A DNA stretch of 26,681 nucleotides from DATBHZ01 sp036557185 (GTDB taxonomy: Bacteria > Actinomycetota > Acidimicrobiia > IMCC26256 > JAENVU01). This document shows positions 7,622 to 15,708 of this stretch, piece by piece. Under the pieces are notes generated by a model. That model was given only the letters and a program-made list of their open reading frames with translations, ran no database searches and was not told the DNA's origin. Made by a program: the position numbers and the translations under genes. How positions within the stretch are numbered: position 1 is the stretch's first letter; the number at the start of each line of letters is the position of its first letter. Location of the stretch: assembly GCA_036557185.1 (NCBI GenBank), contig DATBHZ010000073.1:1-26681 (forward strand). The letters are read 5' to 3'.

Positions 7622-7676
7622 CCCGACTTTCTTGCAGAAACCGTTGCTGGGGCAACGGTTGGGGCGAGAAAGTCGG
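7622..7676. repeat. Palindromic repeat, copy 1 (nested hairpin)
   Basis: Bases 7623-7635 pair with 7664-7676 (13 pairs including one G-T), and inside them AACCGTTGC (7639-7647) pairs perfectly with GCAACGGTT (7652-7660) around the loop TGGG. Over the 54 bases 7622-7675 it aligns without gaps to copy 2 at 8651-8704, with seven mismatches by my count. The repeats bracket a single gene. No T-tract follows, so a standard terminator is unlikely, although a structural 3' end for coaE mRNA cannot be excluded. Confidence 0.85.
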
Positions 7677-8639
7677 ATGGTGGGAGCGTGTCACACCCTC
7701 CATCTACGGTCCGGCGCCGTGGATGGCAATCGATACGGGGAGCTCGTTGCCGCGACCGCATCGCAGTCTGGTCTGATCACGACCGCACAACTGCGCTCGC
7801 TCGAGGTCTCGGAAATGGGCGTGCGGTGGCTTGTGGGAACCGGGCGTCTGGCCCGGCACTGCCGCGAGGTGTACCGGCTTCCGGGCGCAGTTGTCGACGG
7901 CCGCCTCGAGCTTCATGCGCTCCTTCTCTCCACGGCGCCGAGCTGGGCCTCGCACCGCTCGGCTGCCGCGGTGATCGGGCTGCCCGGCCTCCGGTTCGGG
8001 ATCCCCGAGATCACCACCCAGGCCAGGCGCCCACACGCGCGGCCCTGCGCCGTTGTCCACCAGACGAATGCGTTGCCCGAGAGTCACCGGCGCATCGTCG
8101 ACGGGATCCCCGTCACCTCGGTCGCCCGGACCCTGCTCGACCTGACGGCGGTCGTGTCCCCGAAACGAGCCGAGCGTGCGCTGGACCATGCGCTCGCGCG
8201 CCGGATGGTGACGGTTCCGGCCCTCACGCAGGTGCTCGCCGTTTGCTCTGCACGTGGCCGGCGGAGATTGGCGACCTTCCGGTCGCTGCTCGATGAGCGC
8301 ACGGACGGGTACGTCGCACCCGAGAGCGAGCTCGAGGCTCGCTTCGTTGAGCTTGCTCGAGTGCACTGTCTGCCCGAACCCGAGCGCCAGGTCGATCTCG
8401 GCGACTCCGACGGGTGGGTCGGCCGAGTCGACTTCCGGTTCCCGGGCGGGGTGATCGTGGAGGTCGACGGCTACGAGGGTCACTCGCAGCTGCTCGACCG
8501 ACGGGCCGACGAAGCGCGGGACCGTCGCCTCGCTGCCGAGGGCTGGCAGGTGCTCCGCTTCGGATGGACAGCGGTCACGGTCGAGGACGGCGCCGTCGCG
8601 GCCACCGTGCGTGCCGCCATCGAGCGCCACGCCGCCTGA
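7677..8639 (+). CDS. wHTH plus DUF559 (Vsr/PD-(D/E)XK-like) protein, AbiEi-type architecture
   Basis: A 320-residue protein if started at the ATG at 7677. Residues 20-70 resemble the winged-helix N-terminal domain of AbiEi-family antitoxins (SQSGLITTAQLRSLEVSEMG, then ARHCREVYRLPG). The middle carries the conserved IPVTSVARTLLDLTA segment. Residues about 215-320 match DUF559, an endonuclease-like fold related to Vsr: E-rich helix ESELEARF, then VDFRFPGGVIVEVDGYEGH with D252, E262 and D264, and a WQVLRFGW strand near the end. The catalytic-type residues look intact, so nuclease activity is possible but unproven. No AbiEii-type toxin gene is adjacent, so this is not a visible toxin-antitoxin pair. 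A GTG at 7719 is an equally good start; a TTG at 7632 lies inside the repeat and is unlikely. The gene sits exactly between two palindromic repeats. Confidence 0.8.
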   Translation: MVGACHTLHLRSGAVDGNRYGELVAATASQSGLITTAQLRSLEVSEMGVRWLVGTGRLARHCREVYRLPGAVVDGRLELHALLLSTAPSWASHRSAAAVIGLPGLRFGIPEITTQARRPHARPCAVVHQTNALPESHRRIVDGIPVTSVARTLLDLTAVVSPKRAERALDHALARRMVTVPALTQVLAVCSARGRRRLATFRSLLDERTDGYVAPESELEARFVELARVHCLPEPERQVDLGDSDGWVGRVDFRFPGGVIVEVDGYEGHSQLLDRRADEARDRRLAAEGWQVLRFGWTAVTVEDGAVAATVRAAIERHAA

Positions 8640-8650
8640 CCATCTCCCCA

Positions 8651-8704
8651 CCCGACTTTCTTGCCGTAAGCGTTGTTGGGGCAACGGTTCGCGCAAGAAA
8701 GTCG
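8651..8704. repeat. Palindromic repeat, copy 2 (nested hairpin)
   Basis: CGACTTTCTTGC (8653-8664) pairs perfectly with GCAAGAAAGTCG (8693-8704). An inner stem of CGTTG (8671-8675) with CAACG (8682-8686) continues the nested fold with one G-G mismatch beyond it. It begins 11 bases after the stop of the DUF559-type gene and is 47/54 identical to copy 1 with no gaps. Stem arms are conserved better than the bases joining outer and inner stems. Confidence 0.85.
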
Positions 8705-8762
8705 AGAGGGGGTCCGGAATGGGGTGGGCGAGATCAGAGGAATAGATGTCACAGGGCGCCGT

Positions 8763-8768
8763 TAGGGT
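8763..8768 (+). promoter_or_regulatory. Possible -10 element (TAGGGT) for leaderless uvrB
   Basis: TAGGGT fits TANNNT and ends eight bases before the uvrB ATG at 8777, which has no SD. The spacing is the same as for coaE. The hexamer itself is far from the best consensus, no -35 is evident, and no LexA-type palindrome was found in the 137 bases upstream. Confidence 0.4.
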
Positions 8769-8776
8769 GTGCTGCG

Positions 8777-10810
8777 ATGCCCGAATTCCAGCTCGTCTCC
8801 GACTTCGAGCCTGCGGGTGACCAGCCGCGGGCGATCGAGCTGCTCGCCGAGGGCGTGCTCCGGGGCGACCCCCGTCAGACGTTGCTCGGTATCACCGGCT
8901 CGGGGAAGAGCTTCACCATCGCGGGCCTGGTGGAGGCGGTGCAGCGGCCGACGCTGATCCTGGCGCCCAACAAGTCGCTCGCTGCCCAGCTCGCCAGCGA
9001 GTTCCGTGAGTTCTTCCCCCACAACCGCGTGGAGTACTTCGTCTCGTACTACGACTACTACCAGCCCGAGGCGTACATCCCCTCCACCGACACCTTCATC
9101 GAGAAGGACTCGTCGATCAATGACGAGATCGACCGCCTGCGGCACAGCGCGACCAGCGCGCTGCTGAGCCGGCGCGACGTCGTGATCGTCGCGAGTGTGA
9201 GCGCGATCTACGGCCTCGGCTCACCGGAGACCTACGCGCAGCAGCTTCTGACCCTAAACGTCGGGGACGAGCGCGACCAGCGCCAGATCCTGCACCGCCT
9301 GGTAGAGCTCGCGTACGAGCGCAACGACATGAGCTTCGTGCGCAACAAGTTCCGCGTGCGGGGCGACACAATTGAGATCTTCCCCGCCTACGAGGAGCAC
9401 GGTATCCGTGTGCAGCTCTTCGGCGACGAGGTCGAGCGCATCGTCTCGGTGGACCCGCTCAGCGGTGAGATCGTGGCCGAGCTCGAGACGCTCGCGCTGT
9501 TCCCGGCAAGCCACTACGTGACCCGGGAGGACCAGCTCCGCCGCGCGATCGAGACCATCCAGGAAGAGCTGAAGGAACGTCTCAAGTGGTTCGAGGACCG
9601 CGGCAAGCTGCTCGAGGCCCAACGCCTCCGCATGCGCACGACGTACGACCTCGAGATGATGCGTGAGGTCGGGTCGTGCGCCGGCATCGAGAACTACTCG
9701 CGGCACCTCGACGGCCGAGTCGCAGGGCAGCCGCCGTACACGCTGCTCGACTACTTCCCCGACGACTGCCTGATCGTGCTCGACGAGAGCCACGTGACGG
9801 TCCCGCAGCTCCACGGCCAGTACGAGGGCGACCGGTCGCGCAAGGACACGCTGGTCGAGCACGGCTTCCGCCTGCCGAGCGCCGTCGACAACCGGCCGCT
9901 CCGGTTCGAGGAGTTCATCGAGCGCGTCCCGCAGATGGTGTTCATGAGCGCGACGCCCGGCGCGTACGAGCGCGAGGTCTCCACGCAGGTCGTCGAGCAG
10001 ATCATCCGTCCGACCGGCCTGGCCGACCCGGAGGTGATCGTGCGGCCGACCAAGGGCCAGATCGACGACCTCGTCGCAGAGATCAACCGGTGTGCCGAGC
10101 AGGACCAGCGGGTCCTCGTGACCACGCTCACCAAGAAGATGTCGGAGGACCTCACCGACTACCTCATCGAGCTCGGTCTCCGCGTGCGGTACCTCCACAG
10201 CGAGGTCGACACCCTCGAGCGGGTCGAGCTGCTGCGGGCACTCCGGCTCGGCGAGTACGACGTGCTGGTCGGCATCAACCTGCTCCGTGAGGGCCTCGAC
10301 CTCCCCGAGGTGGCGCTCGTGGCGATCCTCGACGCCGACAAGGAGGGCTTCCTGCGCTCGGGGACGAGCCTCATCCAGACCATGGGCCGGGCCGCGCGCA
10401 ACATCGACGGCCAGGTGATCATGTACGCCGACGAGGTGACCGACTCGATGCGGTACGCGCTCAGCGAGACGCAACGACGCCGGAAGGCGCAGCTCGACTT
10501 CAACGCCGCCCACGGGATCGACCCGCAGACCATCCGCAAGAAGGTGACCGACATCCTGGAGATGGTCCGGCTCCGAGGCGACGGTGAGGACGACGCGCCC
10601 GCGGCTCGCGGCAGGAGCCGGGGAAGATCTCGCAAGAGCAGTGCGTTGTTCGCCGACCTGCGGGGCGTGCCCCCCGAAGAGCTCGGTCGCCTGATCCAGA
10701 CGCTCCAGGAAGAGATGCACGAAGCGGCCAAGGAGCTGCGCTTCGAGGAGGCCGCGCGGTTGCGCGACGAGGTGAACGAGCTCAAGCGAGAGCTCAAGGC
10801 GGTGGGGTAG
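8777..10810 (+). CDS. uvrB: Excinuclease ABC subunit B (UvrB helicase-like)
   Basis: A 677-residue damage-verification subunit of nucleotide excision repair. It is loaded by UvrA, probes the strand with a beta-hairpin and then recruits UvrC. Walker A is GITGSGKSF (residues 38-46). The beta-hairpin region is the nearly invariant YYDYYQPEAYIPSTDTFIEK. The Walker B/DEAD-like motif is VLDESHV, and the C-terminal helicase motifs include LVGINLLREGLDLPEV and QTMGRAARN. The last 40 residues form a UVR coiled hairpin (EAAKELRFEEAARLRDEVNELK), the contact for UvrC. The ATG at 8777 gives the standard MPEFQLVSDFEPAGDQPRAI start; the frame stays open further upstream through the repeat and the DUF559-type gene, but that is not coding. 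Length is typical. Confidence 0.98.
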   Translation: MPEFQLVSDFEPAGDQPRAIELLAEGVLRGDPRQTLLGITGSGKSFTIAGLVEAVQRPTLILAPNKSLAAQLASEFREFFPHNRVEYFVSYYDYYQPEAYIPSTDTFIEKDSSINDEIDRLRHSATSALLSRRDVVIVASVSAIYGLGSPETYAQQLLTLNVGDERDQRQILHRLVELAYERNDMSFVRNKFRVRGDTIEIFPAYEEHGIRVQLFGDEVERIVSVDPLSGEIVAELETLALFPASHYVTREDQLRRAIETIQEELKERLKWFEDRGKLLEAQRLRMRTTYDLEMMREVGSCAGIENYSRHLDGRVAGQPPYTLLDYFPDDCLIVLDESHVTVPQLHGQYEGDRSRKDTLVEHGFRLPSAVDNRPLRFEEFIERVPQMVFMSATPGAYEREVSTQVVEQIIRPTGLADPEVIVRPTKGQIDDLVAEINRCAEQDQRVLVTTLTKKMSEDLTDYLIELGLRVRYLHSEVDTLERVELLRALRLGEYDVLVGINLLREGLDLPEVALVAILDADKEGFLRSGTSLIQTMGRAARNIDGQVIMYADEVTDSMRYALSETQRRRKAQLDFNAAHGIDPQTIRKKVTDILEMVRLRGDGEDDAPAARGRSRGRSRKSSALFADLRGVPPEELGRLIQTLQEEMHEAAKELRFEEAARLRDEVNELKRELKAVG

Positions 10811-10860
10811 CCAGGCGGCGCGCGGCCCTGCCGAGACGGCACGAAGACGTCCACGGGTGG

Positions 10861-10876
10861 GCGAACATCCGTTCGA
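10861..10876. promoter_or_regulatory. LexA (SOS) box in front of uvrA
   Basis: GCGAACATCCGTTCGA matches the actinobacterial/Gram-positive SOS box (consensus TCGAAC, four bases, GTTCGA) at 15 of 16 defined or free positions; the only difference is the first base. The inner CGAAC-N4-GTTCG is a perfect palindrome. It overlaps the likely -35 of the uvrA promoter, where bound LexA would block RNA polymerase. That uvrA is SOS-regulated in many bacteria is established; control in this organism is inferred. Confidence 0.8.
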
Positions 10877-10900
10877 CCACTGACCGAATCCGGGTACGAT
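10873..10900 (+). promoter_or_regulatory. uvrA promoter, probably leaderless
   Basis: TACGAT (10895-10900) is a good -10 hexamer ending seven bases before the uvrA ATG. TCGACC (10873-10878), 16 bases upstream, matches TTGACA at four positions and could serve as -35. Transcription would start at or next to the A of the ATG, and no SD is present. The -35 overlaps the SOS box. Confidence 0.65.
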
Positions 10901-10907
10901 TGCATCG

Positions 10908-13853
10908 ATGGCGCCACCTCGGGGCGGCAGCGCCCCCGCACAAGGGAAGAAGCCGGGCCGGGCCAAGGCGCCGACGCCGCGGAAGGCACCGGCGGGCGAG
11001 CCGGACCTGATCTCTGTCCGCGGCGCGCGCGAGCACAACCTGCGGAGCATCGACCTCGACCTGCCCCGCGACCGCCTCGTGGTGATCACCGGCTTGTCGG
11101 GCAGCGGCAAGTCGTCGCTCGCGTTCGACACGATCTACGCCGAGGGTCAGCGGCGATACGTGGAGTCCCTGTCGAGCTACGCGCGCCAGTTCCTCGGGCA
11201 GATGGACAAGCCCGACGTCGACTTCATCGAAGGCCTCTCGCCCGCGATCTCGATCGATCAGAAGTCGGCGAGCCGCAACCCGCGTTCGACGGTCGGCACG
11301 ATCACCGAGATCTACGACTACCTCCGATTGCTCTTCGCCCGGATCGGGATCCCGCACTGCCCGAACTGCGGCCGCGTGATCACCCGCCAGACGCCGCAGC
11401 AGATCGTCGACCGGGTCCTCGAGCTGCCCGACGGGACGCGCTTCCAGGTCCTCGCGCCCGTGGTGCGTGGCCGCAAGGGCGAGTACGAGGGGATGCTGGC
11501 CGAGCTCGCGAAGCAAGGGTTCACGCGAGCGCGGATCGACGGCGAGACGGTCGAGCTGTCCGAGCGCTCCAAGGACCGTCTCGCGCGGTACGAGAACCAC
11601 ACGATCGAGGTGGTGGTCGACCGTCTCGTGCGGCGCCCTGGGATCGAGCGACGGCTGACCGACTCCCTCGAGACAGCGCTGCGCCTCGCCGAAGGCGTCG
11701 CGGAGGTCGAGATCGTGCCGGCCTCGGACTCGGACGCCGACGAGGAGCCGGAGACCCTCACGTTCTCGGAGCACCTCGCGTGCACGCACTGCGGGCTGAG
11801 CTTCGACGAGCTCGCCCCCCGCAACTTCTCGTTCAACTCCCCCTACGGAGCATGCGAGCGGTGTGACGGGCTCGGCACGCGCTACGAGGTCGATCCGGAG
11901 CTCGTGATCGCCGACGACGACCTGTCACTCGGCGAGGGTGTGATCGCGCCCTGGGGCGGCTTCCGCGGCGAGTACTTCAACCGTGTGCTGGTTGCGGTGG
12001 CGAAGGAGTTCGGCTTCTCGGTCGACACGCCCTGGAGGCGGTTGAAGAAGTCTGCGCAGAAGGTCGTGCTCTACGGCGCAGGCAAGACGCAGGTCACCGT
12101 GCGGTACAAGAACCGCTACGGCCGCCAGCGGGAGTACAAGAGCCGGTTCGAAGGTGTGATCCCGTGGCTCGAGCGCCGCTACCTCGATTCGGAGAGCGAG
12201 CGACAGCGGGAGCAGATCGAGGGATACATGCGCGAGGTCCCGTGCCCCGCGTGCCACGGCGCGCGGCTGCGTCCCGAGTCGCTCGCCGTCACGATCGGCG
12301 ACATGAACATCGCGGAGGTCGGCGACCTCTCGATCCGCAACACGGCAGTGTTCTTCGCCAAGGTCGAGCTGACCGAGCGTGAGCGGCTCATCGCCGAGCG
12401 TGTGCTCAAGGAGGTGAACGAGCGGCTCAAGTTCCTGCTCGACGTCGGCCTCGACTACCTGAGCCTCAACCGCGGCGCGGGAACGCTGGCAGGCGGCGAA
12501 GCGCAGCGCATTCGCCTCGCATCGCAGATCGGCTCCGGGCTCGTCGGCGTGCTGTACGTCCTCGACGAACCGTCGATCGGCCTCCACCAACGCGACAACC
12601 AGCGCCTCATCGACACCATGCTTCGCCTGCGGGACCTCGGCAACACGGTGCTGGTCGTGGAGCACGACGAGGAGACCATCCGCACCGCGGACCATGTCGT
12701 CGACATCGGTCCGGGAGCGGGGGAGCACGGCGGTGAGATCGTCGCCGAGGGTTCGCTGAAGGCCATCCTCGCGGAGCCGCGCTCGATCACGGGCCAGTAC
12801 CTGTCGGGCAAGCGGGAGCTCGCCGTTCCGGAGCGCCGCCGCGAGCCCGGCGATCAGTGGCTGACCATCGTCGGCGCGCGTGAGCACAACCTGCAGAACA
12901 TCGACGTCAAGCTCCCGCTCGGCTGCTTCGTCGCCGTCACAGGCGTCAGCGGCAGCGGCAAGAGCACGCTCGTGAACGACATCCTGTTCCACGCCCTGAT
13001 GCAGAAGGTGTACCGCTCGCGCACCGTGCCCGGGAAGCACAAGACCATTCGGGGTACCGACGCGCTCGACAAGGTCATCAACATCGACCAGTCACCGATC
13101 GGCCGCACGCCGCGCTCGAATCCGGCCACCTACACCGGAGTGTTCGACAAGATCCGAGCCCTGTTCGCGGCGACCCCCGAGGCCAAGGTCCGCGGGTACC
13201 AGCAGGGCCGGTTCTCGTTCAACGTCAAGGGTGGCCGCTGCGAGGCGTGCGCCGGCGACGGGACGATCAAGATCGAGATGCACTTCCTGCCGGACGTCTA
13301 CGTCCCGTGCGAGGTGTGCAAGGGCGCGCGCTACAACCGCGACACGCTCGACATCACCTTCAAGGGCAAGAACATCGCCGAGGTGCTCGACATGTCGTGC
13401 GAGGAGGCGGTGCACTTCTTCGAGAACCAACCCGCGATCGCACGTTGGTTGCAGACGCTCGTCGACGTCGGGCTCGGCTACGTGCGCTTGGGGCAGCCGG
13501 CGCCGACACTGAGCGGCGGCGAGGCACAGCGCGTGAAGCTGGCGACGGAGCTGGGCAAGCGATCCACCGGCAGCACCATCTACATCCTCGACGAGCCGAC
13601 GACAGGCCTCCACTTCGAGGACGTGCGCCGGCTGCTCGGTGTGCTCCAGCGCCTCGTCGACGTCGGCAACACGGTCCTCGTGATCGAGCACAACCTCGAC
13701 GTCATCAAATCGGCCGACTGGATCCTCGACCTCGGACCGGAAGGTGGCGACGGCGGGGGCCTGGTGATCGCGGAGGGGACTCCCGAGCACGTTGCCAAGA
13801 CGGAGGGCTCGTACACCGGGCAGTTCCTGGCGCCGATGCTCGCCGGCAAGTGA
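10908..13853 (+). CDS. uvrA: Excinuclease ABC subunit A (UvrA ATPase)
   Basis: A 981-residue DNA damage sensor with two ABC ATPase modules. The first Walker A is GLSGSGKSS (from residue 62, K68) and the second GVSGSGKST (from residue 679, K685). Two ABC signatures are present (LAGGEAQRIRLASQIG and LSGGEAQRVKLATELG), each followed by a Walker B (YVLDEPSIGLH and YILDEPTTGLH). Zinc-binding cysteines are complete: C292/C295 with C316/C319, and C778/C781 with C801/C804. The repeated VRGAREHNL/IVGAREHNL openings mark the two modules. The chosen ATG gives a basic, Pro/Lys-rich extension of about 35 residues before the usual start; the leaderless promoter spacing supports this ATG. The stop overlaps the next gene (GTGA). 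Confidence 0.97.
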   Translation: MAPPRGGSAPAQGKKPGRAKAPTPRKAPAGEPDLISVRGAREHNLRSIDLDLPRDRLVVITGLSGSGKSSLAFDTIYAEGQRRYVESLSSYARQFLGQMDKPDVDFIEGLSPAISIDQKSASRNPRSTVGTITEIYDYLRLLFARIGIPHCPNCGRVITRQTPQQIVDRVLELPDGTRFQVLAPVVRGRKGEYEGMLAELAKQGFTRARIDGETVELSERSKDRLARYENHTIEVVVDRLVRRPGIERRLTDSLETALRLAEGVAEVEIVPASDSDADEEPETLTFSEHLACTHCGLSFDELAPRNFSFNSPYGACERCDGLGTRYEVDPELVIADDDLSLGEGVIAPWGGFRGEYFNRVLVAVAKEFGFSVDTPWRRLKKSAQKVVLYGAGKTQVTVRYKNRYGRQREYKSRFEGVIPWLERRYLDSESERQREQIEGYMREVPCPACHGARLRPESLAVTIGDMNIAEVGDLSIRNTAVFFAKVELTERERLIAERVLKEVNERLKFLLDVGLDYLSLNRGAGTLAGGEAQRIRLASQIGSGLVGVLYVLDEPSIGLHQRDNQRLIDTMLRLRDLGNTVLVVEHDEETIRTADHVVDIGPGAGEHGGEIVAEGSLKAILAEPRSITGQYLSGKRELAVPERRREPGDQWLTIVGAREHNLQNIDVKLPLGCFVAVTGVSGSGKSTLVNDILFHALMQKVYRSRTVPGKHKTIRGTDALDKVINIDQSPIGRTPRSNPATYTGVFDKIRALFAATPEAKVRGYQQGRFSFNVKGGRCEACAGDGTIKIEMHFLPDVYVPCEVCKGARYNRDTLDITFKGKNIAEVLDMSCEEAVHFFENQPAIARWLQTLVDVGLGYVRLGQPAPTLSGGEAQRVKLATELGKRSTGSTIYILDEPTTGLHFEDVRRLLGVLQRLVDVGNTVLVIEHNLDVIKSADWILDLGPEGGDGGGLVIAEGTPEHVAKTEGSYTGQFLAPMLAGK

Positions 13854-14599
13854 GCTCGGGGGCTACCGGAGCGGGCCCGCACTCGGCGTGGGAGCAGCAC
13901 GCCGGATGGTGGCAGACGAACTTCACCGCCGGCGCGGATCCGGAGTACGAGGAGCAGATCCTCCCGATCGTCGCGGAGCAGCTGGCGGGCCGCGCGTCGG
14001 TGCTCGACGTCGGGACGGGGGAGGGCCAGCTGGCGCGACACCTCCTCGATCATGCAGGAGTCGGTCGCGTCGTCGGGATCGACCCTGCAGACGCGCAGCT
14101 CGGTGTGGCGCGCACGCGGGGCGGCAGGGCGCGCTATGTCCGCGGCGCCGCCGATGCGCTGCCGTTCACCACCGGGTCGTTCGAGGCGGCAGTGGCTTGC
14201 CTCGTCTTCGAGCACATCCTCGAGGTCGACGCTGCAATCTCCGAGGTCGGGCGCGTGATCGCGGACAATGGGGTCTTCCTGTTCCTCCTCAACCACCCAC
14301 TGCTCCAGGCTCCCGACAGTGGGTGGATCGACGATCACATCCTCGAGGAGCAGTACTGGCGCATCGGCCCGTATCTGGTCGAGGACCTGAGCGAGGAAGA
14401 GATCGCCCCAGGCGTCACGTTGCCATTCGTGCATCGGCCGTTGTCGCGGTACGTCAACGCCCTCGCACGCAACCGGCTGTACGTCGAGGAGATGCTCGAG
14501 CCGGAGCCACCGCCGGGCTTCATCGCTCGTGCGCCCGAGTATGCCAACGTCGTGAGCATTCCCAGGCTGCTCGTGCTGCGCTGCGTCAAACGCGCGTGA
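13850..14599 (+). CDS. Class I SAM-dependent methyltransferase (Methyltransf_11-like)
   Basis: A 249-residue protein starting at a GTG whose last two bases lie within the uvrA TGA, so it is translationally coupled to uvrA. SAM motif I is VLDVGTGEGQ (residues 51-60), D78 ends strand 2 (VVGIDPAD), and motif II/III are GAADALPFTTGSFEAAVACLVFEH and the NGVFLFLLNHP strand. The N-terminal HSAWEQHAGWWQTNFTAGAD segment resembles methyltransferases with an aromatic substrate-lid. The region after residue 160 (WIDDHILEEQYWRIGPYLVE) is also seen in ubiquinone/menaquinone-type methyltransferase relatives. The substrate is unknown. Coupling to uvrA could mean damage-linked expression, which is inference only. 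It is convergent with nadA, with nine bases between the stops. Confidence 0.85.
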   Translation: MSSGATGAGPHSAWEQHAGWWQTNFTAGADPEYEEQILPIVAEQLAGRASVLDVGTGEGQLARHLLDHAGVGRVVGIDPADAQLGVARTRGGRARYVRGAADALPFTTGSFEAAVACLVFEHILEVDAAISEVGRVIADNGVFLFLLNHPLLQAPDSGWIDDHILEEQYWRIGPYLVEDLSEEEIAPGVTLPFVHRPLSRYVNALARNRLYVEEMLEPEPPPGFIARAPEYANVVSIPRLLVLRCVKRA

Positions 14600-14608
14600 G
14601 CGCGATCC

Positions 14609-15700
14609 TCACGTGATGTCGAGCATCCGCCGGAGCGCGACCTTCGCCCATTCCGCTGTGCGCTCGTCGACCACGATCTGGTTCACGAGCTCACCGTGTG
14701 TCAGGGACTCGAGGCACCAGGCGAGGTGCGGAGCATCGATGCGGAACATCGTCGAGCACGGGCACACGAGCGGATCGAGCGACACCACCGTGAGTTGAGG
14801 ATGCTCGGCGGCGAGCCGTTGCACCATGTGGATCTCGGTGCCGATGCCGAGGGTGGCGCCGGGAGGCGCTTCCTCGACCCACCGCAAGATCCGCTCCGTG
14901 GATCCCACCTTGTCGGCGAGCTCCGCGACGTCGTGCGCGCATTCCGGGTGCACGACGACTTCGCCGCCCGGATGCTCCGCACGGAAAGCCTCGACGTGCT
15001 CCGGACGGAAGCGCTGGTGCACCGAGCACCAGCCGCGCCAGAGCAGGAACGTCGCGTCCTTGACGTCGCGCTCGTCGAGGCCGCCGCGTTCGGCACGGGG
15101 GTCCCACACGCGCATCGACGATTCGTCGTATCCCATCGTGTACGCGGTGTTGCGTCCGAGATGCTGGTCGGGGAAGAACAGAGCTTTGTCGCCCCGGGCG
15201 AGTGCCCATTCGAGGACGGCCCGGGCGTTCGACGAGGTGCACACCGCACCGCCGTGCTCCCCGACGAAGGCCTTCAGCGCCGCCGAGGAGTTCATATACG
15301 TGATCGGGACGACTCGGGAGATGTCGGTCGTGGCGGCGAGCACCTCCCAGGCCTCCTCGACCTGGTCGATGTCGGCCATGTCGGCCATTGAGCAGCCGGC
15401 GTTGAGGTCCGGAAGGATCACGCGCTGGTGGTCGCCGGTCAGCACGTCGGCCGACTCGGCCATGAAATGCACGCCGCAGAACACGATGTCGGTGGCGTCA
15501 CTGTCGGCGGCGAATCGCGCCAGACGGAAGGAGTCGCCACGGGCGTCGGCCCACTCGATCACCTCGTCACGCTGGTAGTGGTGCCCGAGGATCAGGAGCT
15601 TGGAGCCGAGCTCGTCCTTGGCGGCGCGGATCCATACGCGGAGCTGCTCGTCATCAGCCGTCGTGTAGCGGTCCGGCAGGGGAGCCTGCAGTCGCAACAT
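14609..15700 (-). CDS. nadA: Quinolinate synthase A
   Basis: A 363-residue [4Fe-4S] enzyme that condenses iminoaspartate with dihydroxyacetone phosphate to make quinolinate for NAD. The three likely cluster ligands are C103 (NAGCSMADM), C225 (RGWCSVHQRF) and C313 or C315 (DPLVCPCSTMF). The N-terminal LILGHHYQRDEVIEWADARG and the central YMNSSAALKAFVGEHGG and FFPDQHLGRNTA segments are family signatures. It is the longer NadA form with extra residues between the second domain and C225. nadB and nadC, its usual operon partners, are not beside it: it is flanked by a convergent methyltransferase and divergent uvrC. An SD (AAAGGGG) lies eight bases before the ATG, inside a small hairpin. Confidence 0.96.
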   Translation of the reverse strand: MLRLQAPLPDRYTTADDEQLRVWIRAAKDELGSKLLILGHHYQRDEVIEWADARGDSFRLARFAADSDATDIVFCGVHFMAESADVLTGDHQRVILPDLNAGCSMADMADIDQVEEAWEVLAATTDISRVVPITYMNSSAALKAFVGEHGGAVCTSSNARAVLEWALARGDKALFFPDQHLGRNTAYTMGYDESSMRVWDPRAERGGLDERDVKDATFLLWRGWCSVHQRFRPEHVEAFRAEHPGGEVVVHPECAHDVAELADKVGSTERILRWVEEAPPGATLGIGTEIHMVQRLAAEHPQLTVVSLDPLVCPCSTMFRIDAPHLAWCLESLTHGELVNQIVVDERTAEWAKVALRRMLDIT

Positions 15701-15708
15701 TGGTGTTG

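Noticed and set aside
7632..7676. TTG start for the DUF559-type gene inside the first palindrome
   Set aside because: The codons fall in the repeat itself and have no SD. The family's winged-helix domain begins after residue 20 even from the ATG at 7677.
7677..8639. AbiEi/AbiEii toxin-antitoxin pair
   Set aside because: Only the AbiEi-like winged-helix architecture is present. No nucleotidyltransferase toxin gene is next to it, and coaE and uvrB directly flank the repeats.
8414..8776. Upstream extension of the uvrB frame by 121 codons
   Set aside because: It runs through the end of the DUF559-type gene and the second palindrome. The ATG at 8777 gives the standard UvrB N-terminus and has a -10 at leaderless distance.
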